From a virus, in IMG/VR virus record IMGVR_UViG_3300030104_004757, positions 1 to 30,560 of that record: a DNA stretch of 30,560 nt; one strand, written 5' to 3'. The notes below the pieces were generated by a model, which saw only the letters and a list, made by a program, of their open reading frames with translations, made no database searches and was not told the origin of the DNA. The first letter of the stretch is position 1; each line of letters begins with the position of its first letter. Positions 1 through 6,647 of this stretch are shown here, in pieces. A program made the position numbers and the translations under genes.

Positions 1-89
1 GTGTTGGGGCTACAGGGCATAGAAAAAAAACCCCCCAGAGCCCCCCAGAGAGCCCTATTTTTAGGCCTTTTTTAAGGGTATGTAGTTTA
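1..89. other. Left-end non-coding stretch with tandem 10-bp G/C-rich repeat
   Basis: No gene is visible. Positions 31-50 hold two direct copies of CCCCCCAGAG, preceded by an A-run and followed by a partial AGAG. AGGGC (about 15-19) and GCCCT (about 52-56) could pair across it. It lies just past the stop of the HNH gene at the extreme end of the leftward transcripts. A cos or packaging signal is conceivable because HNH and terminase genes usually flank one, but nothing proves it. It does not look like a normal terminator on the minus strand because the G-runs have no C-run partners. Confidence 0.3.
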
Positions 90-419
90 TTACGCGTGGT
101 CTACACCTTGCCGCAATTTATGACATTTTTTACATAAAATCCTTAGATTTGACAAATTATGTCCTCCGCCTTTGCTAACGGGTATTATATGGTCTACTTC
201 TAACTTATTAAAGGGGGTACCCGGGGTCATACATTTAAAGCAACGTTTATAGTTAGCCTTTAAATATGCTCTATTTTTACGGTACTCGGTAGAGTTATAC
301 GGGTTATATAATTTATTTTTTTTCTTAGTAGGTTTATGTCTAGCACAATAACTAGGGTTTTCTTTAGTAGGTATAAACAACATACGACACGTTAAGCAAG
401 GTCTTTTAGGTTTGTTCAT
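90..419 (-). CDS. HNH endonuclease
   Basis: A 109-residue protein with a C-terminal HNH nuclease module. CFKC (60-63) and CKKC (96-99) form the zinc ribbon that frames the active site, with D76-H77 (EVDH), N88/N91 and H100. The N-terminus carries a further CLTC (8-11) and a YC.RH segment (24-28) that may bind a second zinc. In HK97-type phages a small HNH protein encoded beside the terminase assists terminase cleavage during packaging. Here it is the last gene of the leftward series and overlaps the WhiB-like gene by 14 nt. If the molecule is circular or ends near here, it would lie just upstream of the methyltransferase-terminase block. The nuclease family is clear; the packaging role is inferred. 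Confidence 0.85.
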   Translation of the reverse strand: MNKPKRPCLTCRMLFIPTKENPSYCARHKPTKKKNKLYNPYNSTEYRKNRAYLKANYKRCFKCMTPGTPFNKLEVDHIIPVSKGGGHNLSNLRILCKKCHKLRQGVDHA

Positions 420-1059
420 TAGCTTTACGTTCTTGCCAAGCCTTTAAGTTTTTGCGCGTACAATCTTTACACCAACTTGTTTTACCGCCTATACCTTGCG
501 GCCTACGACTAAACCCGGTAGCGTCTTTACGTTCCCAACACTTAGTACACTTTTTACTAATAAGCTCGCCGTGGCTATTAAAGTGCGGTATAGACTTACT
601 AGGCCTTTCCCGGTCTAATAACTTATTAAGTTGCGTTCTATCTTCTACGCTTATAAAACAACTAATACAAATATGACTTTTACCGCCCCAATTTTCATAA
701 TCTTTACTATAACCTTTAGTAACTCTATGACACCTAAGGCACCGTTTACTAAGCAACTTACCGTTATTATCAAACTTAGGGTCTATAATGTCCATTACCT
801 TAAATGTTTCCCGCATAAATGTTCTTAAATCTTTTACGTTTTTCTTTTTAATACGGCGCCTAACTCTTTCGGGTAATGCAAATAAACCTGTTTCATAATT
901 GTAATTAATAGCCTCGGTTAGACATTCAAGTTTTACAGGACAACTACGGCAACACTCGTTAGCCTTCCAGAAATTCTGATCAGAAGTTTTATTGCCCTTA
1001 TGATTAAAAAATAATTCATTAGGTAGTTTTATACACGCAGCCCTGTTGCGCCATTCCAT
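406..1059 (-). CDS. WhiB-like regulator with duplicated C-terminal zinc modules
   Basis: A 217-residue protein. Residues 1-72 match the Wbl (WhiB-like) Fe-S fold: C9, then C37-x2-C40-x5-C46 as cluster ligands, followed by a basic tail (ERVRRRIKKK, 64-73). The usual G(V/I)WGG turn is replaced by GLFALPE. Wbl proteins are essentially confined to actinobacteria and their phages, where they bind sigma factor and DNA, so this gene is the best host clue. Residues about 94-135 and 158-202 are two diverged copies of one module (F..G.L.SK.C..C ... GGK...C..C), each a four-cysteine zinc knuckle, which is unusual for Wbl proteins. A TTCTGATCAGAA site encodes S26-D27-Q28 in the insertion between C9 and C37. 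Likely a transcription regulator acting on phage or host promoters. Confidence 0.8.
   Translation of the reverse strand: MEWRNRAACIKLPNELFFNHKGNKTSDQNFWKANECCRSCPVKLECLTEAINYNYETGLFALPERVRRRIKKKNVKDLRTFMRETFKVMDIIDPKFDNNGKLLSKRCLRCHRVTKGYSKDYENWGGKSHICISCFISVEDRTQLNKLLDRERPSKSIPHFNSHGELISKKCTKCWERKDATGFSRRPQGIGGKTSWCKDCTRKNLKAWQERKANEQT
974..985. repeat. TTCTGATCAGAA palindrome, site 1
   Basis: Perfect 12-bp palindrome inside the WhiB-like gene, read in the Ser-Asp-Gln frame, in the segment linking the first and second cluster cysteines. Confidence 0.9.
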
Positions 1060-1079
1060 AAGGTAAGCTTATCGTTTAA

Positions 1080-1484
1080 TTAAAAGTTATCAAGCGCTTT
1101 AAGTTCTTTTAAATCTTCTTCCGCGTCGCTAGATATGTCAAAAGTTAACATACTAAATAATATTTCATTTAAGCTACGGCTTTCTTCATATAAGCTTATA
1201 AATAAAGTTCTTAGGCTATCTACTTCTAAAATTTCTTGATGATAATTTATATTTATGTTTTTATAATTAATTACTTCAACACTATAGGCGTCATCGTTTA
1301 AATATCTTACTAATACTTTAGTAACGTCTTCATTAGGCCAAATTATATCAAAGTTTAAGCCGCCCTTATGGTTACCAAAGTTGTAACTATTTTCTACCGG
1401 CTCTATATTTTTTATGGTATCTTTAAAGCCGCTAATTAAATTAATTTGTTCGCTAACTTTATTAAACCCTATCGCTGCGTCCAT
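1080..1484 (-). CDS. Hypothetical acidic protein
   Basis: A 134-residue acidic protein of unrecognised family. The C-terminal part is predicted helical and ends in an acidic stretch (SSDAEEDLKELK, about 117-128); the centre is rich in Asn, Ile and Tyr. No signal peptide, membrane segment or cysteine motif is visible. A TATAAT box ends 6 nt before the ATG, so this gene probably begins its own leaderless transcript followed by the WhiB-like and HNH genes. That it is placed at the head of this small transcription unit is the only hint of function; it could be an accessory or regulatory protein. Confidence 0.65.
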   Translation of the reverse strand: MDAAIGFNKVSEQINLISGFKDTIKNIEPVENSYNFGNHKGGLNFDIIWPNEDVTKVLVRYLNDDAYSVEVINYKNININYHQEILEVDSLRTLFISLYEESRSLNEILFSMLTFDISSDAEEDLKELKALDNF

Positions 1485-1490
1485 AAAATT

Positions 1491-1496
1491 ATTATA
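1491..1496 (-). promoter_or_regulatory. -10 box of a leaderless promoter
   Basis: TATAAT on the minus strand, 6 nt (AATTTT) before the ATG at 1484. In actinobacteria a -10 hexamer at this distance places the transcription start on the A of the ATG. No clear -35 element is visible. Confidence 0.55.
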
Positions 1497-1511
1497 GTCG
1501 CGTAATTGTAT

Positions 1512-1928
1512 TTATATTAGGTTAGATATATCTGCGTTAAATATGCTCCGGGTAACGTTTAAATAGCCAACGTTTTTATTAATTTTAATATTGTTTTCAA
1601 ATTCTGTTGTTGCTACTTGTAGGCTATTTTCCCAACCATATTTATAATTAACCCTATCTAGCCACGTTATATCCCATATAGTTAACCTAGGGTCGCTAAA
1701 CACAACGTAATAAAATGCTCTACCGGTATTGTAAGCCGTGTTAATGTTTTGAGTATATTTAAGCTTTTCTATTAATGATAAATCGTAATAACTACTTCTT
1801 TTTTTTATTTCTACAATGCTTGTAAAGTTTTCCGCGTCATAAGACTCATATTTATTTTTACTAGGTATATAGTTTCCGTTTTCTAGCGGTATAAAGTTAA
1901 GTATGTTTATTATTTGTTCATCTGTCAT
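1512..1928 (-). CDS. Candidate PD-(D/E)XK nuclease-like protein
   Basis: About 138 residues from ATG 1928. An in-frame TTG at 1940 is possible, but the ATG makes the standard ATGA overlap with the upstream PLP-enzyme stop. Counting from the TTG, D35 ... E44-I-K46, a hydrophobic strand IVEIKKR, and a following helix with a lysine (SLIEKLKY, 55-62) resemble the D...ExK core of small restriction-fold nucleases. The later strand FYYVVFSDP (77-85) is typical of the fold. The family is inferred from this pattern only. It is translationally coupled to the PLP-dependent enzyme and could process DNA ends, but a non-nuclease function cannot be excluded. Confidence 0.45.
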   Translation of the reverse strand: MTDEQIINILNFIPLENGNYIPSKNKYESYDAENFTSIVEIKKRSSYYDLSLIEKLKYTQNINTAYNTGRAFYYVVFSDPRLTIWDITWLDRVNYKYGWENSLQVATTEFENNIKINKNVGYLNVTRSIFNADISNLI

Positions 1929-2662
1929 AAAACGTTCCAAAACAACGTATTGTCGTCTTTTAATTGTGCCGCTACTTCTAAAGCTTTACGGTCATAGTTA
2001 GGCATACTAGGGAAGTCGCTTTTAAACTTGCTTTCATATTCAAAACCTACCGGGTAAACTATTTTAGTAAATCTTTTATGTGTATAATTAAACTCTTTTC
2101 CTACTTGTACGCCGTAAACTTTAGCTTTATCAGTACCGCCTATAATTCCTTTAAGTAATGTACCGCTACCTACGGCACAAAAAATGCTAGTAGGCTCTTT
2201 TTCCATTAATTTAGTTATTTTTCTCATTGTTTCTGATATAGCGTCTATTGTTCCCGGGTAATTAGCGCCAAATTCTAAATATTCATAATTATTACGTTTT
2301 GCAAAATCTTTAGCGCGTTTTTGTAAAACATTTAAGTAGCCGGGCTTTATTCCTATAACTTCGGCCCCTAAATCTACTACTCGCCAAGTGTTTTTATGTA
2401 CTTTTTTTCTATCCGGGGTAAAAATAACCGCTTTTTTACCTAGCTTACGACAAACGCCCGCTAATGCTATCTGAAAACCTCCATAAACCGGACTAGCGTA
2501 TACGTAACCTTTATATTTAGGGTCCATAATTTTTTCTAAATACCTACTTTTAGTACCGCCTAATAATAAGTCATCTCTTAAAACGGTCATACCGTAATGG
2601 CGCTCTAAAATAATATTGTTTTCTATTTCAAATTCATAATCTTGTACTTCGTCAAAATACAT
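1925..2662 (-). CDS. PLP-dependent enzyme, fold type II (deaminase/desulfhydrase-like)
   Basis: A 245-residue protein with the plan of the tryptophan-synthase-beta superfamily, closest in look to D-cysteine desulfhydrase/ACC deaminase. LLLGGTKSRYLE (32-43) gives the candidate Schiff-base Lys38. A Ser/Gly/Gln segment (57-64, SPVYGGFQ) sits where the substrate-binding SNH-type loop lies. AVGSGTLLKGIIGG (164-177) is the phosphate-binding Gly-rich loop. It is about 80 residues shorter than cellular ACC deaminases, so the small domain is reduced. It may act as an auxiliary metabolic enzyme on amino acids or have another PLP-dependent role; the substrate cannot be told. Its ATG directly follows the stop of the lysozyme-fold gene. 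Confidence 0.7.
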   Translation of the reverse strand: MYFDEVQDYEFEIENNIILERHYGMTVLRDDLLLGGTKSRYLEKIMDPKYKGYVYASPVYGGFQIALAGVCRKLGKKAVIFTPDRKKVHKNTWRVVDLGAEVIGIKPGYLNVLQKRAKDFAKRNNYEYLEFGANYPGTIDAISETMRKITKLMEKEPTSIFCAVGSGTLLKGIIGGTDKAKVYGVQVGKEFNYTHKRFTKIVYPVGFEYESKFKSDFPSMPNYDRKALEVAAQLKDDNTLFWNVL

Positions 2663-3157
2663 TTATAGGCCCTTTTCTTTTGCTACTAATTTTAAAAATT
2701 TATCTGTATTACCCCAACACCATTCGCTCGAACTAAAATCTTTCCAATATGGGCTATAACTGTGCATATCTTCAACTAATAACGCTGCGGCTTTTATGTT
2801 GTATTTAGGTATAAATTGTGCGTATGTAGTGCCTATAGGGTAATCCCAATAAGGTAAATTGTGTTTTTGTTGTACCCAAGCATAAGTACGAGGTATAAAT
2901 TGAAATAAACCCGAGTCGTTGTCTTCATATCTATAGGCCTTAGCTTTGCCCCTAGATTCGCACCACATAATTTTAAAAGCTGTTTCTAAATTATCTTCTT
3001 CAAAATTTTCTATTAATAAATTACTATAACTTAAACATTCCGTCGGTAATACTTTTATACAATTAATTAAGTCTAAAAAATTCTGATCAGCGGGAATTTC
3101 GCCTACGCTAAAACTATTTATTATTAAAGCGTATATTAAAACGCAGCTTTTAATCAC
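2663..3157 (-). CDS. Secreted lysozyme-fold peptidoglycan hydrolase
   Basis: 164 residues from a GTG start. Residues 1-19 form a short hydrophobic signal-like segment (CVLIYALIINSFSVG). Residues 60-110 match the lytic transglycosylase/lysozyme-like core: IMWCESRG with candidate catalytic Glu67, then DSGLFQFIPRT (81-91). It is separate from the lysis cassette at 6.6-7.6 kb, so it may act in cell-wall remodelling during infection, superinfection exclusion or release. A variant palindrome encodes A23-D24-Q25 just after the signal. No strong Shine-Dalgarno precedes the GTG, so the start is less certain than the gene. Confidence 0.7.
   Translation of the reverse strand: MIKSCVLIYALIINSFSVGEIPADQNFLDLINCIKVLPTECLSYSNLLIENFEEDNLETAFKIMWCESRGKAKAYRYEDNDSGLFQFIPRTYAWVQQKHNLPYWDYPIGTTYAQFIPKYNIKAAALLVEDMHSYSPYWKDFSSSEWCWGNTDKFLKLVAKEKGL
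3081..3092. repeat. TTCTGATCAGCG, variant palindrome, site 2
   Basis: One half-site ends in CG instead of AA; the TGATCA core is kept. It is inside the lysozyme-fold gene and encodes Ala-Asp-Gln. Site 4 carries exactly the same change. Confidence 0.85.
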
Positions 3158-3230
3158 CGTTTTTAACCAAGTAAGTAATGTAATAAAGAAAAAATAAAGA
3201 AAAAATAATAATTAAAGTATTTATAAACAT

Positions 3231-3401
3231 TTAATCCGCCATTGTCATTAGACACTTATTACAACACATATAGTCCTTACTTGTAAATGGGAACGTATGA
3301 TTATCGCCACAAATAAAGCAAATAAATTTTCTAATTTCTTTAGGCGTATAACGGTATTTAAAAATAAAATTTTTTATATAAAACAATAAATTAAAAATCA
3401 T
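3231..3401 (-). CDS. Small zinc-ribbon protein (56 aa)
   Basis: ATG 3401, stop at 3231. An aromatic and basic N-terminus (residues 1-29) is followed by CFIC, then YMCCNKC, giving two CxxC pairs for one zinc. Its ATG overlaps the stop of the next small zinc protein (ATGA), which supports translation. Function unknown; such zinc ribbons often bind nucleic acid or a protein partner. Positions 3158-3230 downstream hold nothing recognisable apart from A-rich sequence. Confidence 0.6.
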   Translation of the reverse strand: MIFNLLFYIKNFIFKYRYTPKEIRKFICFICGDNHTFPFTSKDYMCCNKCLMTMAD

Positions 3402-3517
3402 ATATGGCCCCTATTACAATCGTAACAAATACTCATATTTTTTTCTAAAAGCGTAACCCTATCGCAAATAGTACATTGATTATTTTTGATTTTGCTCCGG
3501 GTATCTATATTAGTCAT
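3398..3517 (-). CDS. Tiny zinc-ribbon protein (39 aa)
   Basis: ATG 3517, overlapping the end of the replication-initiator gene by 8 nt, stop overlapping the next ATG by 4 nt. It has CTIC and CYDC pairs about 20 residues apart, the minimal layout of a zinc ribbon. Function unknown. The overlaps on both sides make it a believable member of the same operon. Confidence 0.6.
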   Translation of the reverse strand: MTNIDTRSKIKNNQCTICDRVTLLEKNMSICYDCNRGHI

Positions 3518-4256
3518 TTGCCCATTCCTTTAACTTGTTTTTGTTGCTTTTTTCTAAATATGCCGTATTCGGCTTATTTCTAGCCCCTCTTAAAAGCTCG
3601 GTGTGGTTTGGTAGGCTATTAACGGTACAGGCCGACTCGCCGTAAGTTAAAACAATGTTTTGTGCTAAAGTTCTTATTTCGCCTACCGTAACCCCGGCAT
3701 TAAATAATTGTTTGGCCGCTCTATCTATTTGGCCCCACTTGTTTTGTGTAGGTTTATATATACCTAAAACTTCTACTATTTCGTCCTTATACTTATTTTG
3801 AATTTCTTTATTATATAGTTCTTTAGGTCTAGTTGTATTAAGTCTAGTTAGAGTAGAGTTTTCACTACTACCCCTAGTATCGTTTTCTTTACTAGCGTGG
3901 TTTACTTTTTTAGACGGGGTGGTCTTGTTTTCTACACCACCCGGGTTATGAGTCATTAATGTATATAAATTACGGTCATAATCGCCGCTTTCATTTTTTC
4001 TTTTTTGTATTTTTATACATTTATTTTTTTCTAAACCTTTAAGCGCGTCTATTGTAGCCGATCTCGACCTTTTTAAATCTTTACTTAATGTTGTAATGCT
4101 AGGCCAACATTCCTTAGTCGTATTATTAGCGTACTTACCCAAAACCACATAGGCCGCTAATTCTGTCGGTTTAGTTACTTCTTGTACCCAATGCGGCACT
4201 ATTGTAAAAGTAAAGTCGGTTTTTACTTCTATATTTGTCATACTATCGCTTTCCAA
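3510..4256 (-). CDS. Replication initiator-like protein with N-terminal winged helix
   Basis: 248 residues (243 if translation begins at the internal ATG near 4241, which has GGAAAG upstream). Residues about 18-105 form a winged helix of the phage Rep/DnaD type: VPHWVQEVTKPTELAAYVVL, then WPSITTLSKDLKRSRSATI as recognition region and a wing rich in charged residues. A polar linker (110-150) leads to a helical C-terminal domain. Proteins of this kind bind the phage origin and recruit helicase. It overlaps the upstream 151-residue gene by 19 nt; together they may form the replication module. No origin-type iterons were noticed inside it. Confidence 0.6.
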   Translation of the reverse strand: MESDSMTNIEVKTDFTFTIVPHWVQEVTKPTELAAYVVLGKYANNTTKECWPSITTLSKDLKRSRSATIDALKGLEKNKCIKIQKRKNESGDYDRNLYTLMTHNPGGVENKTTPSKKVNHASKENDTRGSSENSTLTRLNTTRPKELYNKEIQNKYKDEIVEVLGIYKPTQNKWGQIDRAAKQLFNAGVTVGEIRTLAQNIVLTYGESACTVNSLPNHTELLRGARNKPNTAYLEKSNKNKLKEWAND

Positions 4257-4693
4257 CCTTTCTCTAAAGCTTGTTCGTATGTTAGCCCATTAAAGCGTTT
4301 AAAGTTTTCTATTTGCCAATCGGCAAAACCGTCTTTTCTAGCGCCCCGGTTAAATAGTTTTTGCGAAGTATAAAAAATAGATTCGCTTAAAGATTTATAA
4401 TTATTAGCTTTTAAATAATCACTTAAACCGCTCATTTCTTTTAAAGGTTTTAACTGCGGCTTACCGTCAAAAACCAATTTTGTTTCTTCTTCTATAGTAA
4501 GTCTTTTTAATTTAGGTAGGCTTAAAAATTCTGCTCCGTTTTTATATAGTAAATCTAAAGCGTTACTTAAAGCAACGCCCGAGTGGTTAACATAATCTTT
4601 ATATAAGCTTTCTAGTTTTTCCGGGTCTAAAGCTAGATTGGGCCAACGACCGTTAGCCCATTCCATTGCACCTAGAAATTCCCATTTTTCCAT
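4238..4693 (-). CDS. Hypothetical protein in replication module
   Basis: A 151-residue, mostly helical protein, unrecognised. Features seen: a Trp-rich start (EKWEFLGAMEWANGRWP), a central Leu-rich helix pair (40-66) and a C-terminal YEQALEKGWKAI helix. It sits between an SSB-tip-like gene and the replication initiator, with stop-start overlap on both sides. A helicase-loader or replication accessory role is a guess from position only. Confidence 0.55.
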   Translation of the reverse strand: MEKWEFLGAMEWANGRWPNLALDPEKLESLYKDYVNHSGVALSNALDLLYKNGAEFLSLPKLKRLTIEEETKLVFDGKPQLKPLKEMSGLSDYLKANNYKSLSESIFYTSQKLFNRGARKDGFADWQIENFKRFNGLTYEQALEKGWKAIV

Positions 4694-5139
4694 TAAAACG
4701 GTGCGTAGTCTTCGTTACTAGGTTTTTTAGCTACCGGTTTTGCTTTTTCTTCTTCAGCTATTAAAGATTTTATTAACGCGCTAGCTTGGTCAAACGTTAA
4801 ACCGCTATCTAGTTGTTTTTGTGCGTCTTCCCCTATAGCTGCAGGAACTTTTTTAATTAAACCATTAATATAATTAATTTGGTTTTCTGTAGATACGTTA
4901 GATTTAGAACTATATTCCTTCTGATCAGAATTATTTTCTGACTCGCTACCCGGCCCATACTTATAACTAACGCCCGGGACGTCAAAATCTTTTATAAGTT
5001 CTTGATATAGTTCTTCGGTTACTTGTTTTATTTCATTTGTTAGTTCGCTTATACTAACTTTTTCGCTTTTAGCTATTACTAATTTTGTAGCTACTTTCAT
5101 AGCACATTGTTTTACAATTACTTTTTGCGTAATGTCCAT
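4693..5139 (-). CDS. Probable ssDNA/recombination accessory protein with SSB-like acidic tip
   Basis: 148 residues, first gene after a regulatory gap, with an AGGAGC Shine-Dalgarno. An N-terminal helical part (1-55) is followed by a low-complexity Ser/Asn/Glu linker (62-84) that holds N70-S71-D72-Q73 from a palindrome. A helical domain (86-130) has the pattern QINYINGLIKK ... LTFDQASALIKSL, often found at the C-terminus of phage recombination or DNA-binding proteins. The last residues, NEDYAPF, resemble the acidic ...PF tip by which SSB recruits partners. No OB-fold is obvious, so it is not a canonical SSB. Function inferred from tip and neighbours. Confidence 0.5.
   Translation of the reverse strand: MDITQKVIVKQCAMKVATKLVIAKSEKVSISELTNEIKQVTEELYQELIKDFDVPGVSYKYGPGSESENNSDQKEYSSKSNVSTENQINYINGLIKKVPAAIGEDAQKQLDSGLTFDQASALIKSLIAEEEKAKPVAKKPSNEDYAPF
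4919..4930. repeat. TTCTGATCAGAA palindrome, site 3
   Basis: Perfect copy within the disordered linker of the SSB-tip-like gene, read as Ser-Asp-Gln. Confidence 0.9.
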
Positions 5140-5166
5140 TTTTTGCTCCTTATTTTTATGAAGTAT

Positions 5167-5239
5167 TTACTTCTATACTTACGGACTTTCCGTAAGAGTT
5201 GGATTAGTTTAGAAGTAACATAAGACAAAATTACTTCTA
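5167..5239 (-). promoter_or_regulatory. Candidate operator: three copies of TTACTTCTA
   Basis: The 120-nt gap 5140-5259 upstream of the 4693-5139 gene holds the 9-mer TTACTTCTA at 5167-5175 and 5231-5239 and its reverse complement TAGAAGTAA at 5210-5218. Copies two and three form a 9-bp inverted repeat with a 12-nt spacer, their centres 21 bp apart (two helical turns). This is the arrangement expected for a dimeric regulator controlling the replication genes. A TATATAT stretch lies just upstream on the minus strand, but no convincing -35/-10 pair was found. Confidence 0.45.
5178..5196. repeat. 8-bp stem hairpin in upstream region
   Basis: CTTACGGA and TCCGTAAG separated by 3 nt. There is no T-run after it in the leftward direction, so it is not a standard terminator. 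It lies in the leader of the 4693-5139 gene, beside the 9-bp repeats, and may be an operator or mRNA structure. Confidence 0.45.
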
Positions 5240-5259
5240 TTAGATATATAAGGTATTTT

Positions 5260-5451
5260 TTAAACACCGTAAAAGTCTTTACGGTTTCCTTTTATCCATA
5301 CCGGTAATTCCATACCGGGCTGCTCCATAGGGTCGGGTTTTACTTTAGGCGGCCTTTCTAGTCTTTTTTGAATATCCCAAATAAAAGTCCCAAACATAGT
5401 AGTCATAAATAATACGCCTATAAGTTCGTATTGTGTGATTTGGTTTTCCAT
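5260..5451 (-). CDS. Small membrane protein (63 aa)
   Basis: One predicted transmembrane segment at residues about 10-26 (LIGVLFMTTMFGTFIWDI), then a basic and proline-rich tail (ERPPKVKPDPMEQPG) likely cytoplasmic. TTAGGAGG lies just upstream of the ATG, a strong ribosome site, and the ATG overlaps the preceding stop (TAATG). Function unknown. Confidence 0.6.
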   Translation of the reverse strand: MENQITQYELIGVLFMTTMFGTFIWDIQKRLERPPKVKPDPMEQPGMELPVWIKGNRKDFYGV

Positions 5452-5582
5452 TAGTTACCTCCTAAAAAGTTTTTTATTTCTTTATACAAATTTTTGTTTA
5501 TCTTTTTATTTTTATTTTTTATATTATCGCTTTCTTGTAAAGCTTTTTTTAAATACCATTTCATATTATAAAATTCAGCCAT
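5451..5582 (-). CDS. Small lysine-rich protein (43 aa)
   Basis: ATG 5582, with GGAGCG upstream; the stop TAA overlaps the next ATG by one base. It is a single predicted amphipathic helix, rich in Lys and Asn (NIKNKNKKINKNLYKEIK). Unrecognised. Real by its coupling and ribosome site. Confidence 0.55.
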   Translation of the reverse strand: MAEFYNMKWYLKKALQESDNIKNKNKKINKNLYKEIKNFLGGN

Positions 5583-5681
5583 TTAACGCTCCTTTTTTTT
5601 GTTTCTCTTTAGTTTATTTTTTTCGTCTTTTAGTTCTTGTAGTCTATAATAATTAACCCAATATTCAATGTCTTTACTCAT
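5583..5681 (-). CDS. Very small charged protein (32 aa)
   Basis: ATG 5681 overlaps the stop of the upstream gene (ATGA), and its stop directly abuts the next ATG. Predicted helical, with a basic C-terminal half (KLKRNKKKER). The AAGGAG that serves the next gene is embedded in its last codons. Unrecognised. Confidence 0.5.
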   Translation of the reverse strand: MSKDIEYWVNYYRLQELKDEKNKLKRNKKKER

Positions 5682-6139
5682 ATTTGCAAACTCATTTCAT
5701 TATTGTGCTTTTTCCAATGTGCCGGGTCATATAAAGCGTTAAATTTACAAAATCTATACAAATCTAATTTTTTTATTTCTAAATTCATTTTTTCGTAAAT
5801 ATGCACTTGTTTATTTGTAATTTTTATAATGTCCCCGGTATAAATTAAATTATAACGGTCATAAACCGCAGGCATACCTACATTTATTATATTGCTATAA
5901 AAATAACTTTTGTTAAATTTATCGTCAATAAATTCTGTAAATATTCCTAAACTATTCTGATCAGCGCGAAAAATTAAATATTCGGTACTAACTAAGTCGC
6001 CGTATTCTTTTTTAAAATCTAAATGTATTCTTTTAGCGTTAAAATTAATAGGCATTTCTTCAACAACGCCGGCTGCGTGGTTTTTATATTTACAAACTTT
6101 TATTTTTTCGTTTTCGCCTAAATGTATTTTATAACTCAT
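5678..6139 (-). CDS. Hypothetical protein, beta-rich
   Basis: 153 residues from ATG 6139, chosen because GGGGAG lies 7 nt upstream; an ATG at 6154 would add five residues. Alternating hydrophobic strands, few helices. A variant palindrome encodes Ala-Asp-Gln in the first third (about residues 59-61), probably in a loop (FRADQNS). No recognised family. Overlaps the upstream gene's stop region. Confidence 0.5.
   Translation of the reverse strand: MSYKIHLGENEKIKVCKYKNHAAGVVEEMPINFNAKRIHLDFKKEYGDLVSTEYLIFRADQNSLGIFTEFIDDKFNKSYFYSNIINVGMPAVYDRYNLIYTGDIIKITNKQVHIYEKMNLEIKKLDLYRFCKFNALYDPAHWKKHNNEMSLQI
5955..5966. repeat. TTCTGATCAGCG, variant palindrome, site 4
   Basis: Same variant half-site as site 2, in the 5678-6139 gene, encoding Ala-Asp-Gln-Asn. 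Confidence 0.85.
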
Positions 6140-6464
6140 TATGTAGCTCCCCACAATATTGTTTTAAGCCAACACAATCATCGCAAAACGTATTGTAAAC
6201 GTCTTTACGTAAATTAAACGGGTTATGTGGCGCCCTAACTCTTGTAGTATTATTTTTAGTATTCATACTTAAAACGTCGCTACCTACATCTTTTAACAAT
6301 AAAACTTGCTCGCTTTTAACAATAAAAGAGCTTGTTAATTGTACCGGGTGGCTACTTGTCGCTATATGGGTCAAAATATAGTTATTATTATCTCTATAAC
6401 CTAAATATTTATTACCTTTAATACCGGGATTTCCGGTTTCATCTATTAGTTCTACTAATTCCAT
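6129..6464 (-). CDS. Hypothetical protein
   Basis: 111 residues, first gene of the unit left of the lysis terminator, with a strong AGGAGG ribosome site. The C-terminus has CDDC and a further Cys (94-104), a possible metal site. No family recognised. Positions 6465-6530 upstream are AT-rich and must contain its promoter, but no clear -35/-10 pair could be chosen. Confidence 0.5.
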   Translation of the reverse strand: MELVELIDETGNPGIKGNKYLGYRDNNNYILTHIATSSHPVQLTSSFIVKSEQVLLLKDVGSDVLSMNTKNNTTRVRAPHNPFNLRKDVYNTFCDDCVGLKQYCGELHNEL

Positions 6465-6530
6465 TTATAACCTCCTAAGCTATATTTAATAATTATTCCA
6501 TATTTTTTAAAAAAAATCTACTTTATAGAC

Positions 6531-6562
6531 AAAAAAAAAGACCGTCGAAACGGTCTTTTTTC
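6531..6562 (-). terminator. Intrinsic terminator after the lysis genes (bidirectional)
   Basis: Stem GACCGT/ACGGTC (6540-6545 and 6550-6555) with loop CGAA. On the minus strand it is followed by nine T. The plus strand also has six T, so it could work in both directions. It ends the holin/endolysin transcript. Positions 6563-6647 upstream contain only a weak 5-bp hairpin (TAGGA-TCCTA) and no gene. Confidence 0.85.
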
Positions 6563-6647
6563 CTATGTATTAGCTTAGGAGCGTCCTACATAAAATTACG
6601 TACTAAACAAAGGGTATTATTACCTTAACATAGTTATAGTTTTAATC

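Noticed and set aside
1-60. Left-end G-runs as a Rho-independent terminator
   Set aside because: The G-runs before the minus-strand T-run have no matching C-runs, so no stable stem forms.
452-828. Plus-strand ORFs opposite the WhiB-like gene
   Set aside because: Overlap a gene with clear WhiB and zinc motifs; translations show no recognisable domain.
1928-1940. TTG start for the nuclease-like gene
   Set aside because: ATG 1928 gives the usual ATGA overlap with the upstream stop and is a stronger codon.
6590-6602. TAGGAGCGTCCTA mini-hairpin as a terminator
   Set aside because: Only 5 bp with no T-run; the real terminator is at 6531-6562.
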